Shown piece by piece: positions 58,501 through 63,433 of a stretch of 63,433 nt of DNA (the first letter of the stretch is position 1; every line of letters starts with the position of its first letter). Below the pieces are notes generated by a model. That model was not told where the DNA came from, did not search any database, and saw nothing but the letters and a program-made list of their open reading frames with translations. Source of the stretch: Rhizobium sp. Q54 (GTDB lineage Bacteria > Pseudomonadota > Alphaproteobacteria > SHVZ01); contig CAMBVS010000017.1 of the NCBI GenBank assembly GCA_945871425.1, positions 1-63,433 on the forward strand, in the 5' to 3' direction. A program made the position numbers and the translations under genes.

Positions 58501-59898
58501 ATGAAGGCGCTGAATCCCATCGTGATTTCCGGACGCGAGGTGCTGCCCCTGATCGAAGGGGGCAAGGGCATCTCGGTGTCGAATGGCGAGAGCTCCGGTG
58601 CCTGGGCGGCGGCCGGCGGCGTCGGCACCTTCTCGGGCGTCAATGCCGATGCGCGTGATCCATCGGGCAGGACCGTGCCGTGGATCTACCACGGCAAGAC
58701 CCGGCGCGAGCGCCACGAGGAGCTGATCGCCTCCTCGATCAAGGGTGGGATCACACAGGCCCGCGTCGCTTACGAGATGGCGAGCGGCCAGGGCCGCATC
58801 CACATGAACGTGCTCTGGGAGATGGGTGCGGCCGAGCGGGTGCTGCACGGCATCCTGGAGGGCAGCAAGGGCCTCATCCACGGCGTCACCTGCGGCGCCG
58901 GCATGCCCTATCGCCTGGCCGAGCTCTGCGAGAACTACGGCGTCTACTACTACCCGATCGTCTCCTCGGCCCGCGCCTTCCGCGCGCTGTGGAAGCGCGC
59001 GTATCACAAGTTCCGCGACTGGCTCGGCGGCGTCGTCTACGAGGATCCCTGGCTGGCCGGCGGCCACAACGGCCTTTCCAACGTCGAGGATCCGGAGAAG
59101 CCGGAGGATCCCTATCCGCGCGTCCGCGAGCTCCGGAAGGTGATGGACGAGGTCGGCCTCGCCGAGACCCCGATCATCATGGCCGGGGGGGTCTGGTACC
59201 TGCGCGAATGGGAGCACTTCATCGGCAATCCGGAGATCGGCAAGGTCGGGTTCCAGTTCGGAACGCGGCCGCTGCTGACCCAGGAGAGCCCGATCTCCGA
59301 GGCCTGGAGGCGGAAGCTGATGACCCTCAAGGAGGGCGACATCTGGCTCAACCGCTTCAGCCCGACCGGTTTCTATTCCTCGGCGGTCAGGAACCCGTTC
59401 CTGATGGACCTGAAGGCCCGTTCCGAGCGCCAGGTCGCCTACCAGACCCATGCGGTGGGCGACCACGACACCTCGTTCAAGGTCGGCGCCCGCGGGCGCG
59501 AGGTCTTCCTGACCGCGCATGACGCCGAACGGGCGACCGGCTGGGTCGGCCAGGGCTTCACCCAGGCGCTGCGGACGCCGGATTCGACGCTGATCTTCGT
59601 GACGCCGGCCCAGGCGCAGGAGATCCACAAGGACCAGGTCGACTGCATGGGCTGCCTCTCGGCCTGCGGCTTCTCCAACTGGGCGCAGAATGAAGAGGGG
59701 ACCACCGGCAAGAAGGCTGATCCGCGCTCCTACTGCATCCAGAAGACCCTGCAGGCGATCAGCCATTCCGAGGATTGCGAGACCCAGCTGATGTTCGCCG
59801 GCCACAACGCCTTCCGCTTTGCCGACGATCCCTTCTATGCCGGCGGCTTCGTCCCGACGGTGGGTCAGCTGGTCCACCGCTTGACGACCGGCGATTGA
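58501..59898 (+). CDS. Nitronate monooxygenase-like flavoenzyme with cysteine-rich C-terminus
   Basis: A 465-residue protein, longer than the usual 310-370 residues of nitronate monooxygenases. The FMN barrel has VTCGAGMPYRLAELCENYGV, PIIMAGGVWY and VGFQFGTRPLLT. The last 90 residues carry C382, C385 and C389 in a C-x2-C-x3-C pattern, then C412 and C426, which looks like an iron-sulfur site like that of the 2,4-dienoyl-CoA reductase family. ATG at 58501 follows GAGAGA; the earlier GTG adds ten residues. A weak promoter with TATATT (58433-58438) is upstream. Substrate unknown. Confidence 0.8.
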   Translation: MKALNPIVISGREVLPLIEGGKGISVSNGESSGAWAAAGGVGTFSGVNADARDPSGRTVPWIYHGKTRRERHEELIASSIKGGITQARVAYEMASGQGRIHMNVLWEMGAAERVLHGILEGSKGLIHGVTCGAGMPYRLAELCENYGVYYYPIVSSARAFRALWKRAYHKFRDWLGGVVYEDPWLAGGHNGLSNVEDPEKPEDPYPRVRELRKVMDEVGLAETPIIMAGGVWYLREWEHFIGNPEIGKVGFQFGTRPLLTQESPISEAWRRKLMTLKEGDIWLNRFSPTGFYSSAVRNPFLMDLKARSERQVAYQTHAVGDHDTSFKVGARGREVFLTAHDAERATGWVGQGFTQALRTPDSTLIFVTPAQAQEIHKDQVDCMGCLSACGFSNWAQNEEGTTGKKADPRSYCIQKTLQAISHSEDCETQLMFAGHNAFRFADDPFYAGGFVPTVGQLVHRLTTGD

Positions 59899-59944
59899 GC
59901 CGGCAAGGCTTCCTCTTGACCTCGATCGGCCCCATATCCCGTCT

Positions 59945-60376
59945 ATGAGCCTAGCCGTCGCCGAACCCCGACCCTTCGCCGAGCCGCTCGAGCGGCTGAA
60001 GAAGGCCGGTCTGCGCCCGACGCGCCAGCGCCTGGCGCTGGCGAAGCTGCTGTTCAGCCGCGGCGACCGCCATGTCTCGGCCGAGCAGCTGCATGCCGAG
60101 GCCAAGACGGCCCGGGTCGTGGTGTCGCTGGCGACGGTCTACAACACCCTCAACCAGTTCACCCGCGCCGGGCTCTTGCGCGAGGTCGTGGTCGAGGCCG
60201 GGCGCTCCTACTTCGACACCAACACCTCCGACCACCATCACGTGCTCGCCGTCGCCACCGGCAGCCTGATCGACATCCCGGCGGGAACGCTGGCCATCAG
60301 CGGCCTGCCGGTGGTTCCGGAGGGGCTCGAGGTCGAGCGGGTCGACGTGGTCGTCCGGCTCCGCCAGAAGGCCTGA
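59945..60376 (+). CDS. irr: Fur-family iron response regulator Irr
   Basis: A 143-residue transcription factor. The winged-helix part has GLRPTRQRLALAKLLFSRGDRHVSAEQLH and VSLATVYNTLNQFTRAGLL, and the triple histidine HHH is at residues 97-99, the mark of alphaproteobacterial Irr. In rhizobia Irr senses haem and controls iron genes through ICE motifs. An ICE-like site lies 31 bases downstream of its stop, in front of the rubrerythrin gene. Other Fur-type proteins such as PerR lack this motif arrangement. Confidence 0.88.
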   Translation: MSLAVAEPRPFAEPLERLKKAGLRPTRQRLALAKLLFSRGDRHVSAEQLHAEAKTARVVVSLATVYNTLNQFTRAGLLREVVVEAGRSYFDTNTSDHHHVLAVATGSLIDIPAGTLAISGLPVVPEGLEVERVDVVVRLRQKA

Positions 60377-60406
60377 GCAGCGGCTTGCCGCTTTGCGTTG
60401 CCATTC

Positions 60407-60427
60407 ATTTTAGAGCAATTCTAAAAT
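60407..60427. promoter_or_regulatory. Irr box (iron control element-like palindrome)
   Basis: ATTTTAGA and TCTAAAAT are perfect 8-bp arms around GCAAT; the core TTTAGAGCAATTCTAAA is close to the known Irr box TTTAGAA-N3-TTCTAAA. It ends 2 bases before the -35 of the rubrerythrin promoter and lies next to irr, which makes control by Irr very likely. Confidence 0.75.
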
Positions 60428-60429
60428 CG

Positions 60430-60458
60430 TTGACGGGCTCCGGCGCGGTTCCTAGAAT
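60430..60458 (+). promoter_or_regulatory. Rubrerythrin promoter
   Basis: TTGACG (60430-60435) and TAGAAT (60453-60458) are separated by exactly 17 bases. Transcription would begin near 60465, leaving a 5' leader of about 48 bases that includes GGAGGAGG. The Irr box abuts the -35 on its upstream side. Confidence 0.75.
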
Positions 60459-60512
60459 TGTCTGCGAGGGACGGCGCATCGCCGCTCCCGCACAGCTTTG
60501 GAGGAGGAACAG

Positions 60513-60932
60513 ATGGCAGGATTGAAGGGCTCGAAGACCGAGGCGAACCTGAAGGCGGCCTTCGCCGGCGAGAGCCAGGCGAATCGGCGCTATCTCTATT
60601 TCGCCCAGAAGGCGGATGTCGAGGGCTACAACGACGTGTCGGCGGTGTTCCGCTCGACCGCCGAAGGCGAGACCGGCCATGCCCACGGCCATCTCGAGTT
60701 CCTCGAGGAGACCGGCGACCCGGCGACCGGGCTTCCGATCGGCACCACGGCCCAGAACCTGAAGGCGTCGATCGCCGGCGAGACGCACGAGTACACCGAC
60801 ATGTACCCGGGCATGGCCAGGACTGCCCGCCAGGAAGGCCAGGCTGAGATCGCCGACTGGTTCGAGACGCTGGCGAAGGCGGAGAAGAGCCACGCCGGCC
60901 GGTTCCAGAAGGCCCTCGACGGCCTCGCCTAA
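60513..60932 (+). CDS. Rubrerythrin family diiron protein
   Basis: A 139-residue ferritin-like diiron protein without the C-terminal rubredoxin domain. Helix motifs [40 protein letters not shown] and [10 protein letters not shown] supply the two E-x2-H type iron ligands. It would reduce peroxide or handle iron in the cytoplasm. A perfect GGAGGAGG precedes the ATG. It is preceded by an Irr box and a strong promoter and followed by a hairpin, so high but iron-controlled expression is expected. Confidence 0.93.
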   Translation: MAGLKGSKTEANLKAAFAGESQANRRYLYFAQKADVEGYNDVSAVFRSTAEGETGHAHGHLEFLEETGDPATGLPIGTTAQNLKASIAGETHEYTDMYPGMARTARQEGQAEIADWFETLAKAEKSHAGRFQKALDGLA

Positions 60933-60943
60933 GTATTGGAGGG

Positions 60944-60983
60944 CGCGCGGAGGCCGGGGGGCTTCCGCGCGTTCCCGTTTTCC
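60944..60983 (+). terminator. Terminator or attenuator after rubrerythrin
   Basis: CGCGCGGAGGCC and GGCTTCCGCGCG form a 12-bp stem with one G-U pair and a GGGG loop. TTCCCGTTTTCC follows. Placed between rubrerythrin and the iron-sulfur gene, it would let most transcripts stop after rubrerythrin and a minority read through. Confidence 0.6.
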
Positions 60984-60996
60984 GGAGGGATGACGC

Positions 60997-62334
60997 ATGC
61001 GCGAAGGCAGCCTCGAGGCGCCGGTTCGCCATCCTCTCGATTGGGGCAATCCCGATTTCTACGACGAGGAGAAGCTCGACAAGGAGCTTCGCCGCGTCTT
61101 CGACATCTGCCACGGGTGTCGGCGCTGCTTCAATCTTTGCGACTCCTTCCCACGGCTGTTCGACCTGATCGACGCCGCCGGCGACGCCGAGATGGAAGGC
61201 GTTCCGAGCTCGGAATTCGGCAAGGTCGTGGACGCGTGCACGCTCTGCGATCTCTGCTTCATGACCAAATGCCCCTACGTGCCGCCGCATGAGTGGGCGC
61301 TCGACTTCCCTCACCTGATGCTGCGCTACCGCGCCGTTCATCTGCGGAAGGAGGGAGCGCCGATCGGCGCCACGCAGCTCACCAAGACCGACCGCAACGG
61401 CACGCTCGCGAGCCTGGCGGCGCCGATCGCCAACTGGGCCTCCGACCGCGGCAACCGGCTGACCCGGCCCCTCCTCGAGACGGTCGCCGGCGTCCATCGC
61501 GACGCCGATCTGCCGAAGTTCCACGGCAAGACCTTCGCCAAGCGGGCCAAGGAGGCGCCGCCCGAGGTCTCCGCCAACGCGCCGGCCCGCGGGCGCAAGG
61601 TCGCGCTCTACGCCACCTGCTTCGTCAACTACAACAACCCCGCGATCGGCGAGGCGGCGCTCGGCGTGCTCGCCCGAAACGGCGTCGCCTGCGAGGTGGT
61701 CTATCCCGAATGCTGCGGCATGCCGCAGCTGGAGCAGGGAGATCTCCCGAAGGTGGCGGCGAAGGCGAAGAACGTCGCCCGGGCGCTCCTGCCTTATGTC
61801 GAGCGGGGCTACGACATCGTCGCGCTGGTGCCCTCGTGCGCGCTGATGCTGAAGTTCGAGTGGCCGCTGATCCTTCCCGACGACCCCGACATCAAGCGGC
61901 TGTCCCAGGCCAGCTTCGACATCAGCGAATACGTCGTCGACATCGCCAAGCGCGAAGGTCTGGCACCGGGGCTGACGCCGCTCGACGGCGGCGTCACCGT
62001 CCATCTCGCCTGCCACGCCCGCGCCCAGAACATGGGGCCGAAGGCGGCCGAGATGCTGCGCCTCGTCCCCAACGCCCAGGTCGCCGTGGTGGAACGCTGC
62101 TCCGGTCACGGTGGTTCTTGGGGCGTGATGGTCGAGAACTTCGAGATTGCGATCAAGGTCGGGAAGCCGGTCGCCCAGCAGGTGGCCAAGCTGAAGCGCC
62201 CTCACGTCGTCTCGGAGTGTCCGCTTGCGGCCTCCCACATCCTCCAGGGGATGGAGCGGCTGGACGGCGTCGACGTGCCGGGGGAGGCGCTGCATCCGAT
62301 CCAGCTCTTCGCCCGTGCCTATGGAATCGAGTGA
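60997..62334 (+). CDS. CCG-domain iron-sulfur protein (HdrD/GlpC-like)
   Basis: A 445-residue soluble redox protein. Two ferredoxin-type clusters: C38, C41, C44, C48 and C81, C84, C87, C92. Two CCG-type domains follow, the first canonical (ATCF, YPECCGMPQ, PSCAL), the second with RCSGHGG in place of CCG (LACHARAQN, ECPLAA). Relatives include GlpC and heterodisulfide reductase HdrD. It has no flavin domain of its own. In many genomes it stands with rubrerythrin and DUF3501, so it may supply electrons to rubrerythrin. AGGGA lies before the ATG. Confidence 0.88.
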   Translation: MREGSLEAPVRHPLDWGNPDFYDEEKLDKELRRVFDICHGCRRCFNLCDSFPRLFDLIDAAGDAEMEGVPSSEFGKVVDACTLCDLCFMTKCPYVPPHEWALDFPHLMLRYRAVHLRKEGAPIGATQLTKTDRNGTLASLAAPIANWASDRGNRLTRPLLETVAGVHRDADLPKFHGKTFAKRAKEAPPEVSANAPARGRKVALYATCFVNYNNPAIGEAALGVLARNGVACEVVYPECCGMPQLEQGDLPKVAAKAKNVARALLPYVERGYDIVALVPSCALMLKFEWPLILPDDPDIKRLSQASFDISEYVVDIAKREGLAPGLTPLDGGVTVHLACHARAQNMGPKAAEMLRLVPNAQVAVVERCSGHGGSWGVMVENFEIAIKVGKPVAQQVAKLKRPHVVSECPLAASHILQGMERLDGVDVPGEALHPIQLFARAYGIE

Positions 62335-62338
62335 AGCG

Positions 62339-62923
62339 ATGAAGCGTGCGATTGCCAAAAGCGACGTTCTGTCGATGGCGGACTATGCCAAGGTCCGGAA
62401 GGAACGGCGCTCGGCCACCGTCGCGCTGAAGAAGCACCGACGGCTCGAGGTCGGGCCGTTCGCCATCTTCCTCTTCGAGTCCTGGGACACGATGTGGCTG
62501 CAGATCCACGAGATGCTGCACATCGAGAAGGGCGGCGAGGAGCAGGTCCAGGGCGAGCTCGATGCCTACAACCCGCTGATCCCTCAGGGCAACGAGCTGA
62601 CGGCGACGGTCATGTTCGAGATCGACGATCCGCTGCGCCGCGCCCGCGTGCTGGGCCGGCTGGGCGGCGTCGAGGAGACGGCGTTCATCGAGGTCGGCGG
62701 CGAGCGCATTCCCGGTGAGCCGGAAGAGGACCAGGACCGCACCACCGCCGAGGGCAAGGCCTCCAGCGTGCAATTCGTGCGCTTCCGCTTCAGCCCGGCC
62801 CAGATCGCCCGCTTCCGCACGCCCGGAGCCCAGGTCATCGTCGGATTCACGCATCCCGAATACGGCCATCTCGCGGTGATGCCGGAAGCGGTGCGGGACG
62901 CGCTGGCGAAGGACTTCGCCTGA
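62339..62923 (+). CDS. DUF3501 family protein
   Basis: A 194-residue cytoplasmic protein. I recognise the DUF3501 pattern: VLSMADYAKVRKERR, VGPFAIFLFESWDTMWLQIHEML, then ELDAYNPLIPQGNELTATVMFEI. Its function is unknown. It has no cysteine-rich site. ATG at 62339 begins 4 bases after the stop of the iron-sulfur gene; an in-frame ATG at 62321 would overlap that gene. The rubrerythrin, iron-sulfur and DUF3501 trio is a conserved group. Confidence 0.87.
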   Translation: MKRAIAKSDVLSMADYAKVRKERRSATVALKKHRRLEVGPFAIFLFESWDTMWLQIHEMLHIEKGGEEQVQGELDAYNPLIPQGNELTATVMFEIDDPLRRARVLGRLGGVEETAFIEVGGERIPGEPEEDQDRTTAEGKASSVQFVRFRFSPAQIARFRTPGAQVIVGFTHPEYGHLAVMPEAVRDALAKDFA

Positions 62924-62996
62924 GGGCGGGTCCGCTTGACCCCGCCGACCGGTCGTCGGCACTATGGCGGCGTTTCCGAAAGGAAAGGGAAATCGC

Positions 62997-63433
62997 ATGC
63001 CTCTGGCTCTGAACGCTGCCGAAGCCGCCGCCTATGAAGACCGCGGCTATCACTTCCCGGTTCGGGTGTTCTCGGAGGGCGAGGCTGGGGGCCTGTACCA
63101 GCGTCTGGTCGAATCGGAGGGCAAGCTGGGAGGTCCGTTCAAGGGCCGTACCAACCAGAAGGCCCATCTCCTCTTTCCCTGGCTCTACGACGTCGTCGCC
63201 AGCGACAGCATCCTCGATGCGGTCGAAGCCCTGCTCGGACCCGACATCTTCTGCTGGTCGTCCGGCTTCTTCCATAAGCGGCCTCACGACGGAAACTTCA
63301 TCACCTGGCACCAGGATGCGACCTATTGGGGCCTGTCTTCGCCGGACGTGCTGACCGCCTGGGTCGCCTTCACGCCCAGCACGCCGGCGTCGGGCTGCAT
63401 GCGCGTGGTGGCGGGCACGCACAAGACCCAGCT
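62997..63433 (+). CDS. Phytanoyl-CoA dioxygenase (PhyH) family protein, 3' end outside the window
   Basis: 145 codons are visible before the window ends. The N-terminal part has the PhyH pattern: AYEDRGYHFPVRVFSEGEA and a dioxygenase core with the metal motif HQD in FITWHQDATYWGL. The last histidine and the 2-oxoglutarate arginine are not yet reached. AAGGAAAGG lies before the ATG. A TTGACC at 62936 with CACTAT 18 bases later could be its promoter. The substrate is unknown; related enzymes hydroxylate small molecules such as ectoine. Confidence 0.82.
   Translation, partial: MPLALNAAEAAAYEDRGYHFPVRVFSEGEAGGLYQRLVESEGKLGGPFKGRTNQKAHLLFPWLYDVVASDSILDAVEALLGPDIFCWSSGFFHKRPHDGNFITWHQDATYWGLSSPDVLTAWVAFTPSTPASGCMRVVAGTHKTQ

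Overview
This is a GC-rich, densely coded chromosomal window from what looks like a free-living alphaproteobacterium. The evidence is an Irr-type Fur regulator with an HHH motif next to an Irr-box-like palindrome, a SoeABC cytoplasmic sulfite dehydrogenase with TauE, TIGR02186 and UspA partners, a CycM-like anchored cytochrome c, a yejABEF-cimA-trmJ run and an sdhCDAB operon. A Rhodospirillales-like lineage is my guess and cannot be settled by eye. I see no rRNA, tRNA, CRISPR array, prophage or insertion sequence. No gene-free stretch reaches 300 bases.

Layout. Positions 1-5.0 kb: end of acs, an ogt-type DNA repair methyltransferase, and divergent hutF and hutI for histidine breakdown. Positions 5.0-13.3 kb: a sulfur module (secreted unknown, rhodanese, TauE exporter, TIGR02186, UspA, soeABC), followed by gpt. 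The genes from TauE to soeC are tightly coupled, so this looks like one sulfite disposal unit. Positions 13.3-15.1 kb: a periplasmic gamma-glutamyltransferase.

Positions 15.1-25.1 kb: a divergent catabolic locus. On the minus strand are a diaminopropionate ammonia-lyase-like enzyme, an M81/MlrC peptidase, three class II aldolase/adducin proteins (two of them a recent duplicate) and a DUF4169 protein. On the plus strand are dppBCDF without a binding protein and a threonine-dehydratase-like enzyme. A perfect 12-bp palindrome lies in the shared promoter region. This is the best candidate in the window for an undescribed peptide or amino-acid pathway.

Positions 25.2-38.6 kb: rpsD, a class III aminotransferase, a minus-strand run cycM-hisN-yejABEF-cimA-trmJ, then kdsB and pheA. 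Positions 38.7-44.6 kb: a polar amino acid ABC transporter, the remnant of an FAD amino-acid oxidase, a phosphonopyruvate-decarboxylase-like enzyme with no PEP mutase nearby, and an MFS transporter. Positions 44.6-49.0 kb: sdhCDAB, a tiny membrane protein and tam, a TCA-cycle module. Positions 49.0-53.8 kb: a tandem GNAT protein, rlmI, a PilZ protein, a lipoprotein esterase and an acetamidase. Positions 53.8-58.2 kb: a branched-chain type ABC transporter with fused LivH-LivM permeases. Positions 58.5-63.4 kb: a nitronate-monooxygenase-like flavoenzyme with an unusual cysteine-rich C-terminus, irr, then rubrerythrin, a CCG-domain iron-sulfur protein and DUF3501 behind an Irr-box-like site, and the start of a phytanoyl-CoA dioxygenase family gene.
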